Shown piece by piece: positions 24,237-32,548 of a stretch of DNA of 40,018 nucleotides (the stretch's first letter is position 1; every line of letters starts with the position of its first letter). The notes under the pieces were generated by a model that was given only the letters and a program-made list of their open reading frames with translations, was not told where the DNA came from and did not search any database. Position numbers and translations under genes: made by a program. The stretch is from HGM13233 sp964478515 (GTDB taxonomy: Bacteria > Bacillota > Clostridia > Oscillospirales > Ruminococcaceae): NCBI GenBank assembly GCA_964478515.1, contig CAYZIL010000023.1, positions 1-40,018 on the forward strand, written 5' to 3'.

Positions 24237-24497
24237 TTATTTGCGCAGACCAAGCTTGGCGCAGATGGCGCGGTAACGCTCAACATCCTTGCGCTGCAAG
24301 TAAGCGAGCATATTGCGGCGCTGACCGATCATTTTGTAAAGACCGCGGCGCGAATGGAAATCGTGCTTGTGCTCTTTAAGGTGCTCGGTAAGATGGTTAA
24401 TGCGGTTTGTCAGCAGTGCAACTTGGACTTCCGGAGAACCGGTGTCGCCCTCGTGCAAGCAGGTGTCGGCTATGACCGACTTTTTGTCCTTTAACAT
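24237..24497 (-). CDS. rpsO: 30S ribosomal protein S15
   Basis: An 86-residue primary 16S rRNA-binding protein of the 30S platform. The family motifs TGSPEVQVALLTNRINHLTEHLKEHKHD and SRRGLYKMIGQRRNMLAYL are clear. AAGGTG precedes ATG 24497. It has its own promoter (within the end of ribF) and a structured leader of about 100 nt that may serve autoregulation by S15. Confidence 0.98.
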   Translation of the reverse strand: MLKDKKSVIADTCLHEGDTGSPEVQVALLTNRINHLTEHLKEHKHDFHSRRGLYKMIGQRRNMLAYLQRKDVERYRAICAKLGLRK

Positions 24498-24597
24498 TTT
24501 TTCACCTTTTTGGTTTTTTATTCGCGCAAATCACAGTGCGGGGCTGGTGAATCCCGCTTGTAGTGCGGGTTTAATATCCGCCGCCCGTGGTCACGCA
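24498..24597 (-). promoter_or_regulatory. Structured rpsO leader, candidate S15 autoregulatory element
   Basis: In the minus-strand RNA the segment GCGGG (24557-24553) can pair with CCCGC upstream (24569-24565) or with CCCGC downstream (within 24543-24538), but not with both. This gives two mutually exclusive hairpins or a pseudoknot. S15 is known to control its own mRNA through varied leader structures in several bacteria, so this is a reasonable candidate; the actual mode is inferred. Confidence 0.45.
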
Positions 24598-24603
24598 ACG
24601 TTT

Positions 24604-24632
24604 ATTATAACAAACATTTAAATTGATTGCAA
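24604..24632 (-). promoter_or_regulatory. Promoter of rpsO
   Basis: On the minus strand TTGCAA (24632-24627), a 17-nt spacer and a perfect TATAAT (24609-24604). It overlaps the last codons of ribF, so rpsO-pnp can be transcribed both from here and by read-through. Confidence 0.75.
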
Positions 24633-25526
24633 TACTTTGTTTGCGTCCCGGGCGTCAGCGCTGATGGCCGCTATCAGCTCGTCCTCGCAAGAAAACCGCC
24701 GCTCCTCGCGGAGAAAAGCGACGAACTCAACGCGCTCCAGCCGGATGTCGCCGCCCGTGTAGCCGAGCAGATGAGTTTCGCACACCCGCTCGCCGCTGGC
24801 ATAAAAGGTCGGCCGCACCCCAACGTTGGTAACGCTGCCGCGCCACTCGCCGCCCGCCAGCGCTCTGGTAACATAGACGCCGTTTTTCAGCGGCGTCACC
24901 TGCGGCCAGCGCTGGTTGAGCGTCGGCCAGCCCAGTTTTCGCCCGCGCGCCGCGCCTGAGCACACCCCGCCGTCTAAATAATAGCGGTAGCCCAGCAGCT
25001 CTGCCGCCGCGCTCACATCGCCGGCCGTAAGCAGTTTCTTTATCCGCCCGGAGCTTATTTCGCACTCGCCGTCGACGAGTTTGTCGACCACGAGCGTGTC
25101 AATTCCCCGGCGCGAGCACATATGAGTGAGGTCCGCCGCGGCGCCGGTGGCAAAGCGCCCGAAGGTATAGTCGGCGCCGCACACAGCACAGCGCGCACCG
25201 AGCATGCCGCTTATGTATTTGCTGACGAACGCTTCCGGCGCGACGTCCTTGAGCTGCGAAAAGGGCAGCTCGACACAGACGTCGACGCCGCACTGCGCGA
25301 GTTGCGCTTGTTTTTGCTCGCGGGTGAGTATGTCCAGCTCTCCCTTGCCGGACAGCCTGTCGCCGTCAAAGCAAAAGGTAAATACCGCGCAGGGCAGTCC
25401 CTCGCTGTGCGCGCGCTGCACCGCCGCGTCTATAACCCGGCGGTGACCGCGGTGTACCCCGTCAAAATAGCCCAGCGCGGCAATGCTGCCGCTTTCAAGT
25501 CGCTGATACTGTGAATAATACTCCAT
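24618..25526 (-). CDS. ribF: Bifunctional riboflavin kinase/FAD synthetase
   Basis: A 302-residue enzyme making FMN and FAD from riboflavin. The N-terminal nucleotidyltransferase domain has GYFDGVHRGHR and the later SSGRIKKLL (I-S-S-S/T-x-R-like) motif; the C-terminal kinase domain has RGRKLGWPTLN (P-T-A-N motif with Leu in place of Ala), NGVYVTRA and TNVGVRPTF, and the Glu of ERVCETHLL. ATG 25526 follows the truB stop by one base. Relevant here because Rnf needs several flavins. It is the last gene of the nusA-infB operon. Confidence 0.96.
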   Translation of the reverse strand: MEYYSQYQRLESGSIAALGYFDGVHRGHRRVIDAAVQRAHSEGLPCAVFTFCFDGDRLSGKGELDILTREQKQAQLAQCGVDVCVELPFSQLKDVAPEAFVSKYISGMLGARCAVCGADYTFGRFATGAAADLTHMCSRRGIDTLVVDKLVDGECEISSGRIKKLLTAGDVSAAAELLGYRYYLDGGVCSGAARGRKLGWPTLNQRWPQVTPLKNGVYVTRALAGGEWRGSVTNVGVRPTFYASGERVCETHLLGYTGGDIRLERVEFVAFLREERRFSCEDELIAAISADARDANKVLQSI

Positions 25527-25527
25527 T

Positions 25528-26415
25528 TTATCCCTCGTCCCGAAAAGTCGCTATTTTTTTCACTGTGCCGTCCACACACTGCAAAATTGCAAAAAAGCGT
25601 CCGTCGCGGTAGGCGCGCAGTTTTTCCCCTTCTTGCGGCGCCACGTCTGCGAGCTGCTCGGCGCGCAGCGTCACGCCGTTGTCAAGCAGTCTGCCGGCGT
25701 GCGCGTCGGCGTCGACACGGCGCCAGTCGGCAAAGACCGTGTCTGTCGGCAGCAGTGCCGACTCGAGCTTATTCTCGTTCTTAAGTTGCTGCAAATCGTC
25801 AAGCGTCTGGCTGTCGGCGAGCGTAAAGCCGCCGCTCTCGCTGCGCCGCAGCGCGCTGATAGTCCCGCAGCCGCCGGCAGCGCGGCAGATGTCCTCCGCC
25901 AGGGTGCGGATGTACGCGCCCTTGCGGCAGCGCACGTCTATAATAAACCCGTTGTCGTCAAAGTCAAGCAGGTCAATAGAGTATATCTCTATTTCCCGCG
26001 CCTCGCGCGCGGCTTGCTGCCCGCTGCGGGCAAGCTCGTAAAGATGTTTGCCGTTGACGCGCACCGCCGAATACATCGGCGGCGTTTGTTTTTGCCGGCC
26101 GACAAATTGCGGCAGCACCCGCAGTATTTCGCTGCGAGTCGGCTGCGCGCCGCTCAGCGTTATGTCGCCGGTGACGTCGCCGCTGTCGGTCTGCATGCCG
26201 GTGGCGACTTTCGCAATGTAGCGCTTGTCCTGTCGCGGCGAAAGGTCGACGGCTCGCGTCGCCGCGCCGACAAAGACCGGCAGCACACCGGTCGCCAGCG
26301 GGTCAAGCGTGCCGCCGTGGCCTATCTTTTTTGTTCCCAACATGCCGCGCAATTTGGCCACCACGTCAAACGAGGTGTAGCCGCCCGGCTTGTCGACAAC
26401 TATTATGCCCGTCAA
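25528..26415 (-). CDS. truB: tRNA pseudouridine(55) synthase
   Basis: A 295-residue enzyme converting U55 in the T loop of tRNAs to pseudouridine. The N terminus TGIIVVDKPGGYTSFDVV and the catalytic-Asp motif GHGGTLDPLATGVLPV are classical; RCRKGAYIRTLAEDI is also present. The open frame extends to GTG 26475, but that adds 20 basic residues foreign to the family and overlaps nrnA by 64 nt. TTG 26415 overlaps the nrnA stop (TTGA) and gives the usual N terminus, so I chose it. Confidence 0.95.
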   Translation of the reverse strand: MTGIIVVDKPGGYTSFDVVAKLRGMLGTKKIGHGGTLDPLATGVLPVFVGAATRAVDLSPRQDKRYIAKVATGMQTDSGDVTGDITLSGAQPTRSEILRVLPQFVGRQKQTPPMYSAVRVNGKHLYELARSGQQAAREAREIEIYSIDLLDFDDNGFIIDVRCRKGAYIRTLAEDICRAAGGCGTISALRRSESGGFTLADSQTLDDLQQLKNENKLESALLPTDTVFADWRRVDADAHAGRLLDNGVTLRAEQLADVAPQEGEKLRAYRDGRFFAILQCVDGTVKKIATFRDEG

Positions 26416-27350
26416 AGCTGCTCGCCGATTTTTTCCAGCAGCGCTTTTTTCAGCTCGCTTAGTTTTCCCTGCCACTCAAAGCCGGCGGCGCGCGGGTGTC
26501 CCCCACCGCCGAACGCGGCGCAAATACGCGCTGAGTCGGTCTTTTTTGTGCGCAGCGATACTTTATAAAAGCCCTCGCATTCGCGAATGGTGGCGCCGGC
26601 CTCTACGCCCTCAATAGCGCGCGGCAGCGCCGTGAGCCCCTCGGTGTCGTCCACCGTGGCGCCGGACTTCGCAAACATATCCAGCGTCAATGTCATTATT
26701 GCTACTTGACCGTCGCAGTAGTATTCCAGCCCCGCCATGGCCAATTGCTCGAGCGCTATGCGCGCGCGGGATTTTGTGTCAAACAACAGCACATTGAGCA
26801 CATGCATGTCGGCGCCGCGCTCGGCGAGCGTCGCGGCCAGGCGCAGCGTGTTCGGCGTCGTATTTTGAAAGCGAAAGCAGCCGGTATCGGTGGAAAGTCC
26901 GGTATAGAGACAATCTGCTATCAGCGGGCTGACGTCGACGCCCAGCGCCGCAATTACCTCGCTGACTATTTCGGCGGTGGAGGCATAGTCGGCGCGCAGC
27001 AGCGTGGCGGCGGCATAGCCGCTGTTGGTGCCGTGGTGGTCTATGCACACGTCGACCGGTGTGCCGGAAAACGTTCCCAGCCGGCCGTCGTCGGCAGCGT
27101 CCAGCGCCGCAACGAACCGCGGCGCAAATTCCTTTTCCGCCGCAAAGTAGGCGTCTGTCATATAGGAGTACATCTTCGGCACCGGGTCGCTGCACTTGAC
27201 TTGCACCCGTTTACCGACAGCTTGCAGCGCGTAACAAAGCCCGAACGCACTGCCGAGCGTGTCGCCGTCGGGATTTTTGTGGCAAAGCAGCAAAATATCT
27301 TCGGCAGCACGCAGCCGCGCGGCGGTCTCGGCGACACTCAGCTCATTCAT
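26412..27350 (-). CDS. nrnA: DHH-family oligoribonuclease / pAp phosphatase
   Basis: A 312-residue DHH/DHHA1 phosphoesterase that degrades nano-RNAs and dephosphorylates 3'-phosphoadenosine 5'-phosphate. Motif I is CHKNPDGDTLGS, the DHH motif is in VCIDHHGTN, and the DHHA1 motif GGGGHPRAAGF lies near the C terminus. It overlaps rbfA by 8 nt. Position between rbfA and truB is the usual one in Firmicutes. Confidence 0.96.
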   Translation of the reverse strand: MNELSVAETAARLRAAEDILLLCHKNPDGDTLGSAFGLCYALQAVGKRVQVKCSDPVPKMYSYMTDAYFAAEKEFAPRFVAALDAADDGRLGTFSGTPVDVCIDHHGTNSGYAAATLLRADYASTAEIVSEVIAALGVDVSPLIADCLYTGLSTDTGCFRFQNTTPNTLRLAATLAERGADMHVLNVLLFDTKSRARIALEQLAMAGLEYYCDGQVAIMTLTLDMFAKSGATVDDTEGLTALPRAIEGVEAGATIRECEGFYKVSLRTKKTDSARICAAFGGGGHPRAAGFEWQGKLSELKKALLEKIGEQL

Positions 27351-27690
27351 CGCCGTTCACCCGCTCGATTATGTGCGATATCTTCTCGTAATACTCCGAC
27401 GAGTCGTCGGGATAGAATTGCAGTTCGGGCGCCTTGCGGATGTGCATATTTTTGGAAAGCCCGGCGCGCAGATGGCTGCCGGCTTTTTTCAGCACGGCGC
27501 AGGCCTCGGCGGCCGCGGCGCTGCCGTCAATGGAGCTTATATAGACCTTAGCATAGGAAAGGTCTCCTGTTGCCTCCACGCGGGTAACGGCGAGAAAATC
27601 GTTGATGCGCGGGTCGCGCAGCTCTTTGATGAGCGCGGAAAGTTCGCGGCGAATATCGCCGGAAAGGCGCTCGGCACGATGTGATGGCAT
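27343..27690 (-). CDS. rbfA: Ribosome-binding factor A
   Basis: A 115-residue KH-fold protein needed for maturation of the 16S rRNA 5' end of the 30S subunit. Family motifs are LIKELRDPRI, VTRVEATGDLSYAKVYIS and LSKNMHIRKAPELQF. ATG 27690 has GGAGG nearby. It is separated from infB by 58 nt, which contain a terminator-like hairpin. Confidence 0.97.
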   Translation of the reverse strand: MPSHRAERLSGDIRRELSALIKELRDPRINDFLAVTRVEATGDLSYAKVYISSIDGSAAAAEACAVLKKAGSHLRAGLSKNMHIRKAPELQFYPDDSSEYYEKISHIIERVNGDE

Positions 27691-27711
27691 TTTTTATTCC
27701 TCCGGCAGACG

Positions 27712-27733
27712 AAAAGCGCCCACTACAGGCGCT
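27712..27733 (-). terminator. Weak terminator-like hairpin between infB and rbfA
   Basis: On the minus strand AGCGCC (27733-27728) pairs with GGCGCT (27720-27715) across a 7-nt loop, then TTTC. The stem is short and the U-tract brief, so partial termination or 3'-end protection of infB mRNA is more likely than a full stop. Confidence 0.5.
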
Positions 27734-27748
27734 CATCGCTGGTTAATC

Positions 27749-30061
27749 TCAGTCTCGGTATTCCTCAAGCGTAAAGGATTCGAAGATGTCGCCCTGCTTT
27801 ATGTCGGCAAATTTGACCAGACCTATGCCGCACTCAAAGCCGGTTTTCACTTCCTTGACGTCGTCTTTGAAACGGCGCAGGCTGTCTATCTTATCCTCGG
27901 CGACCACAACGCCGTCGCGCACTACGCGAATGCTGCTTTGCCGGTTGACAAAGCCGTTTTCGATGTAGCAGCCGGCAACAGTGCCGACAGAGGAGATTTT
28001 GTAAACCTCGCGCACCTGTATGCGCCCTTGCTCAACCTCGCGTATCTTGGGCGCCAGCATGCCCTTCATCGCCTGCTTGACGTCGTCGATAAGGTCGTAA
28101 ATTACCCGGTACATGCGCAGCTCAACGCCGCTGAGCGCCGCCTGGTCTTTTGCGGTCGGGTCAGGACGGACGTTGAAGCCGACAACTATGGCGTTGGACG
28201 CCTCCGCCAAGCTGACGTCGCTGCCGCTGATGCCGCCGACGCCGGTATGAATAACCCGGACTTTTACCTCGGCGTTTGACAGCTTTTCCAAACTCTGCTT
28301 TACGGCCTCGGCCGAGCCCTGGACGTCGGCCTTGACGATAATCGGCAGCTCTTTGAGCTCCCCTTCGGCCATAGTGTCGAACAGTGTGTCCAGCGTGACT
28401 TTAGTAAAGGATTTGAACTGTTCCTCTTTCTGTTCGTCTTTGCGCTTGGAGACCAGTTCGTGGGCGAGTCGCTCGTCCTCTACGGCGTTGAAAACGTCGC
28501 CGGCGTTGGGCACGCTTTCAAGACCCGTTATCTCTACCGGCACAGACGGGCCGGCGCTGTCTATCGGCTTGCCGGTGTCGTCGCTCATAGCGCGCACGCG
28601 GCCGACCGCGGTACCGGCGACGAGCGCGTCCCCCTGGTGCAGCGTGCCGTTTTGGATAAGCAGCGAGGCTATCGGGCCGCGCCCCTTGTCAAGGCGCGCC
28701 TCAATGACCGTACCCTTGGCCATGCGCTCAGGGTTGGCCTTGTATTCCTGCACTTCACTGACGAGCATAATGCTCTCAAGCAGTTTGTCTACGCCCTGTC
28801 CGGTAACAGCAGAGACCGGCACACAGATGACGTCGCCGCCCCATTCCTCGGGCACCAGCTCGTACTCGGTTAGTCCTTCCATGACCTTTTCCGGGTTGGC
28901 GTGCGGTTTGTCCATCTTGTTGATGGCAACAATTATTTGCACCTTGGCCGCTTTGGCGTGGTTGATAGCCTCAACTGTCTGCGGCATTATGCCGTCGTCA
29001 GCCGCAACTACCAGCACGGCGATGTCGGTCACCATGGCGCCGCGGGCGCGCATGGCGGTAAACGCCTCGTGGCCCGGGGTGTCAAGGAAGGTTATCGGCT
29101 TGTCGTTCACCATCACCTGGTAAGCGCCGATGTGCTGGGTTATACCGCCGGCCTCACCGGCAGTGACCTTGGTGTTGCGGATGTAGTCGAGCAGACTCGT
29201 TTTGCCGTGGTCAACGTGGCCCATAACAACAACTACCGGCGGCCGCGCTACCAAGTCGTCCTTGGTGTCTTCGGTCTCGTCAAACAGGCGCTCCTCTATG
29301 GCAACATGGACCTCGCGCTCTATTTTGGCGCCGAGTTCCTCGGCAACAAGCGCGGCGGTCTCGTAGTCGACCGTGTCGCTCACAGAGGCCATGACATTGA
29401 CTTCCATAAGTCTTTTAATGACCTGTGCCGCCGTAACTTTGAGACGCGCGGCGAGTTCGCCGACCGAAATCTCGTCGGGAATTGAGACGTGCAGCTGCGC
29501 TTTGCGCGCTTTTTCCAGCTGAATGCGCTGTAAGCGCTGCGCTTCAGTCTCGCGCTTTTGGTACTGCTGGCGGCCGCGCTGGGCGCTGCGCTGGTTAATT
29601 TTCTGCTTGCGGCCGGTCGGCTGGTTGCTGCGACGTTTATTAAACCCGGGCGCGCGGGCGCTGTCGGCTATGGTGTCGTACTTATTGTTGAATTTGTCAA
29701 TTTCGACAACGGTGGCGTGGGTATCTACCACGCGGTTGACCCGTTCCTTGCTCGGCTGCGGGCCGCTTTGCTTGGGCTGCTTGGGCCGCGCGGGCTGCTG
29801 CTGAGCGACACTGCCGGGCGCCGGCGGTATGGCGGCGCTGTGCTTTGTGCGGCCGGAGGCTGACGACTCGACAAAGTACTTTTCCAGGCTGTCGGACTGG
29901 TTCTTAAAAGTTGCCGCGTTAAAAACATAGTTGAGTTCTTCGTCGCTCAACACCGAGGTGTGTTTTTTGTCAGCGCCGTATGGACCCATAAGGGTAATGA
30001 GTTCCTTATTGGTCATATCAAAATCCTTGGCCAGGTCTCCGAGTTTGTACTTAATCAGCAT
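27749..30061 (-). CDS. infB: Translation initiation factor IF-2
   Basis: A 770-residue GTPase that places initiator tRNA on the 30S subunit. It has an N-terminal IF2_N domain (YKLGDLAKDFDMTNKEL), a Gln/Pro/Lys-rich linker to about residue 190 and a second IF2_N (ISVGELAARLKVTAAQVIKRL). The G domain follows with GHVDHGKTS (G1), DTPGHEAFTAM (G3) and NKMDK (G4), then domains II-IV ending with the typical EVKTGFECGIGL. ATG 30061 lies inside the end of ylxQ (11-nt overlap), and AAGGAGG is within ylxQ. Confidence 0.98.
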   Translation of the reverse strand: MLIKYKLGDLAKDFDMTNKELITLMGPYGADKKHTSVLSDEELNYVFNAATFKNQSDSLEKYFVESSASGRTKHSAAIPPAPGSVAQQQPARPKQPKQSGPQPSKERVNRVVDTHATVVEIDKFNNKYDTIADSARAPGFNKRRSNQPTGRKQKINQRSAQRGRQQYQKRETEAQRLQRIQLEKARKAQLHVSIPDEISVGELAARLKVTAAQVIKRLMEVNVMASVSDTVDYETAALVAEELGAKIEREVHVAIEERLFDETEDTKDDLVARPPVVVVMGHVDHGKTSLLDYIRNTKVTAGEAGGITQHIGAYQVMVNDKPITFLDTPGHEAFTAMRARGAMVTDIAVLVVAADDGIMPQTVEAINHAKAAKVQIIVAINKMDKPHANPEKVMEGLTEYELVPEEWGGDVICVPVSAVTGQGVDKLLESIMLVSEVQEYKANPERMAKGTVIEARLDKGRGPIASLLIQNGTLHQGDALVAGTAVGRVRAMSDDTGKPIDSAGPSVPVEITGLESVPNAGDVFNAVEDERLAHELVSKRKDEQKEEQFKSFTKVTLDTLFDTMAEGELKELPIIVKADVQGSAEAVKQSLEKLSNAEVKVRVIHTGVGGISGSDVSLAEASNAIVVGFNVRPDPTAKDQAALSGVELRMYRVIYDLIDDVKQAMKGMLAPKIREVEQGRIQVREVYKISSVGTVAGCYIENGFVNRQSSIRVVRDGVVVAEDKIDSLRRFKDDVKEVKTGFECGIGLVKFADIKQGDIFESFTLEEYRD

Positions 30062-30374
30062 TGTTAGCCTCCTTATCCTGCAGCGAGCCGCTTACCAGCG
30101 CGGCCTGATTCTTGCCGCACACCGCTGCCACTGCGAACGCCTTTCCGACGCCTTTTTCTATTTCTTCTTTTGTAATAGTCAATTTCACCAGCGGCACCCT
30201 GTCGGCGCACGCGCGCTCTACGGCGCGGCTGGTGCGCGGCGAGGCGTCCGCCGCAACGACTACCAAGTCGGCCTGTCCCCGGGCCGCTCTGAGCACCTCG
30301 TCAAACCCCATCTTCAGCGCGCCGCTGCGGCGGCACAGTGCCAGCGCAAACAGCACGCGGCGCGGGTCACTCAT
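30051..30374 (-). CDS. L7Ae-family ribosome-associated protein, YlxQ-like
   Basis: A 107-residue protein of the L7Ae/L30e/S12e/Gadd45 fold (RNA kink-turn binders); the equivalent gene at this place in Firmicutes operons is ylxQ. The core G-F-D-E-V-L-R-A-A-R-G and LVVVAADASPRT are as expected. ATG 30374 was chosen because it overlaps the upstream stop (8 nt) and removes an odd RTRA extension. Function in vivo is not well established. Confidence 0.9.
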   Translation of the reverse strand: MSDPRRVLFALALCRRSGALKMGFDEVLRAARGQADLVVVAADASPRTSRAVERACADRVPLVKLTITKEEIEKGVGKAFAVAAVCGKNQAALVSGSLQDKEANNAD

Positions 30375-30639
30375 CGCTCGCGTCCTCAAGCTGCTGCGCC
30401 AGCTGTTCGTACAGCTGCGGCGGCAGCGGGCCGAGCGCCCTTTCCAGCGCGCGGGACTTCTGCGCTTTTTTTAAGCAGGCAACGCTGCGACAGATATATG
30501 CGCCTCTTCCCGGCATTTTGCCGGTGACGTCCAGCGACACCTCGCCGGACTGGTTTTTGACAACGCGCGCGAGTTCAAACTTTGGTTTTGACTCGCGGCA
30601 GGCGACACACATTCTCAGGGGGATTTTTTTCGGCGGCAT
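30367..30639 (-). CDS. rnpM: YlxR family protein, RNase P modulator RnpM
   Basis: A 90-residue basic protein of the DUF448/YlxR family. The motifs RMCVACRESKPK, the GRGAYIC core and the C-terminal CLKKAQKSRALERAL are typical. The Bacillus homologue has been reported to bind and modulate RNase P. It lies 14 nt after nusA and overlaps ylxQ. Confidence 0.94.
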   Translation of the reverse strand: MPPKKIPLRMCVACRESKPKFELARVVKNQSGEVSLDVTGKMPGRGAYICRSVACLKKAQKSRALERALGPLPPQLYEQLAQQLEDASDE

Positions 30640-30653
30640 ATTTTTCCTTTGTT

Positions 30654-31883
30654 TTAGTCCTCTTGTGCGGCGGGTTCTTCCGCCGTTTCGGTCTGCGCTT
30701 GCGCTTCGGGCTCGCTCTTTTCCGGCTGTTCCGGCTGGTTCAGCGCCGCGGTTTCGGCCTCGCTGTCAGTCTGCTGTTCCGGCTGGGTCTCGTCCGCTTG
30801 CGCTTCGTTCGCGGGTTTTTCCGGCTCGTCCTCGCCGTAATAGCCGCTTTCGGGGCGGATGTCTATTTTATAGCCGGTCAGCCGCGCGGTCAGCCGCGCG
30901 TTTTGGCCCTTGTTGCCGATAGCCAGCGACAGCTGCTGGTCGGGTACGGTCACGCGGCAGGCGCGTGCCTCCGGGTCGGTTATTTCCACTTTTACGACGT
31001 TTGCCGGCGACAGCGCCTCGGCTATAAACACGGCCGGGTCGTCGTTGTAAAGCACGACGTCTATTTTTTCGCCGCCGAGCTCCTCTACAATGCGGTTGAC
31101 ACGGCTGCCGCGCGGACCTATGCAGGCGCCGCGGGGGTCGACGTTTTCGTCGTTGGTGCTAACCGCTATTTTGGTGCGCATGCCAGCCTCGCGGGAAATG
31201 GCCTTTATTTCTACAGTGCCGTCGAATATCTCCGGCACCTCGGTCTCGAACAGGCGGCGGACCAGACCCGGGTTGGTGCGGGAAATAAGCACCTTCGGGC
31301 CGCGCTCGGTAACGGCCACGTCGACAACATAGACCTTGACGAGGTCGCCCTCTTGCAGCTCTTCGTCGGGCACCTGCTCGCTTTTGGGCAACAGCGCCTC
31401 GCCCTTACCTATTTCCAACACGGCAGCGCCGCGTTTCGGGTCAATGCGCGTAACGGTGGCAGTAATAAGCTCGCCGGCCTTGCTTTGCATTTCCTCGAAT
31501 ATTTGAGTGCGCTCGGCCTCGCGCAGGCCCTGACGAAAAACGTGCTTCGCCGTCTGGGCCACTATTCTGCCGAGGTCCTTTGTCTTGAGCGGGATGGTAA
31601 TTATAGAGCCGACCTTTGCCGAGGCGCGCAGTTTTTTGGCGTCCTCCAGCGAAATTTGCGTGTCGGGGTCCTCAACTTCCTCGACGACCTCTTTTTGGAT
31701 CGTCACCTTGAAGGTATTGGTGTCGGGGTCAATGTCGACAATTATATTGTCGCCGCTGCCGTAGTCCTTTTTCAGCGCTATTAACATAGCGTTGCGGATT
31801 TTTTCCAGCAGATACTCCGCCTTTATTCCCTTCTCTTTTTCCAGCTGAGCCAGAGCCTCAAAAAAATCGTCGTTTTGTTTCAT
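30654..31883 (-). CDS. nusA: Transcription termination/antitermination factor NusA
   Basis: A 409-residue RNA polymerase-binding factor. It has an N-terminal domain (FFEALAQLEKEKGI), S1 domain (GELITATVTRIDPKRGAAVLEI), KH1 (ACIGPRGSRVNRIVEELGGEKIDVV is near residue 240) and KH2 (SLAIGNKGQNARLTARLTGYKIDI). After residue 345 comes a Glu/Gln/Pro-rich acidic tail of about 65 residues in place of the acidic repeats of proteobacterial NusA. ATG 31883 is preceded by a purine-rich site. It is 54 nt downstream of rimP. Confidence 0.98.
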   Translation of the reverse strand: MKQNDDFFEALAQLEKEKGIKAEYLLEKIRNAMLIALKKDYGSGDNIIVDIDPDTNTFKVTIQKEVVEEVEDPDTQISLEDAKKLRASAKVGSIITIPLKTKDLGRIVAQTAKHVFRQGLREAERTQIFEEMQSKAGELITATVTRIDPKRGAAVLEIGKGEALLPKSEQVPDEELQEGDLVKVYVVDVAVTERGPKVLISRTNPGLVRRLFETEVPEIFDGTVEIKAISREAGMRTKIAVSTNDENVDPRGACIGPRGSRVNRIVEELGGEKIDVVLYNDDPAVFIAEALSPANVVKVEITDPEARACRVTVPDQQLSLAIGNKGQNARLTARLTGYKIDIRPESGYYGEDEPEKPANEAQADETQPEQQTDSEAETAALNQPEQPEKSEPEAQAQTETAEEPAAQED

Positions 31884-31937
31884 TGTTCACTCCGTTATGT
31901 TTTTCAGTACCGCCCTGCGGCGGGCACCGGGAATTAT

Positions 31938-32408
31938 TTATTTGAAAAGATCTTCATCGTCGCACAGTTTTACTAAGCTGATGTTGCTTTGCTCGTATGC
32001 CACACCGTCGACAAGTACCGCTTTGTCCTGCAGTCCGCCGAGTACGCCGCGCACGCAATTACTGCCGCCGCGCGCGTGGTACATCCGCAGCTCTACCTCG
32101 GCGCCTGTAAAGCGCTCAAAGTGCTCTGCGCGCGTCAGCCTGCGGCCGAGACCGGGCGAGCTGACCTCAAGACAATAGCTTTCGGCTATGGGGTCGAGCT
32201 CGTCGATTATCTGTTCGGCGGCGCGACTGGCCGCCTCGCAGTCGTTCAGACCGACGCCGCCGTCCCTGTCAATAAATATGCGCAGCACCATTCCGGCGCC
32301 TTCCTTGACATAGCGCACGTCCCACACTTCCAGCCCGAGCGACTCTATTGCCGGGGTGACGGCCGCGGCAACTGTTTGCGCCACGCCGGTCTTTTTGTGT
32401 TCCGCCAT
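31938..32408 (-). CDS. rimP: Ribosome maturation factor RimP
   Basis: A 156-residue 30S assembly factor. Motifs are LEVWDVRYVKEG, LRIFIDRDGGVGLNDCE and the signature YCLEVSSPGLGRRLTR, followed by the C-terminal beta-barrel. It is the first gene of the nusA-infB operon and lies behind a promoter and a hairpin-bearing leader. GGGAGGAAC stands just before the ATG. Confidence 0.97.
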   Translation of the reverse strand: MAEHKKTGVAQTVAAAVTPAIESLGLEVWDVRYVKEGAGMVLRIFIDRDGGVGLNDCEAASRAAEQIIDELDPIAESYCLEVSSPGLGRRLTRAEHFERFTGAEVELRMYHARGGSNCVRGVLGGLQDKAVLVDGVAYEQSNISLVKLCDDEDLFK

Positions 32409-32456
32409 TGTTCCTCCCGCCGCGCAAGCACGGCAAAAAATCAGCTAAGACAAACG

Positions 32457-32481
32457 AAAGAGTGGGGCGCTCCCACTCTTT
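32457..32481 (-). promoter_or_regulatory. Leader hairpin of the rimP-nusA-infB operon
   Basis: A perfect 10-bp stem (32481-32472 with 32466-32457) with a 5-nt loop, followed on the minus strand by CGTTTGTCTT. It lies about 12 nt after the predicted transcription start and 49 nt before rimP. It may act as a weak attenuator, which would suit feedback by NusA, or protect the 5' end. Confidence 0.5.
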
Positions 32482-32499
32482 CTCTAGTCTATTGAAATT

Positions 32500-32528
32500 A
32501 GTATATCACCGCTGACGGTAATATGCAA
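32500..32528 (-). promoter_or_regulatory. Promoter of the rimP-nusA-infB operon
   Basis: On the minus strand TTGCAT (32528-32523), a 17-nt spacer and TATACT (32505-32500). Predicted transcription start near 32493. Confidence 0.75.
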
Positions 32529-32548
32529 GTATTATTGTCCGCACACGC

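Noticed and set aside
26416..26475. N-terminal extension of truB to GTG 26475
   Set aside because: It would overlap nrnA by 64 nt, has no ribosome site and adds residues foreign to the family.
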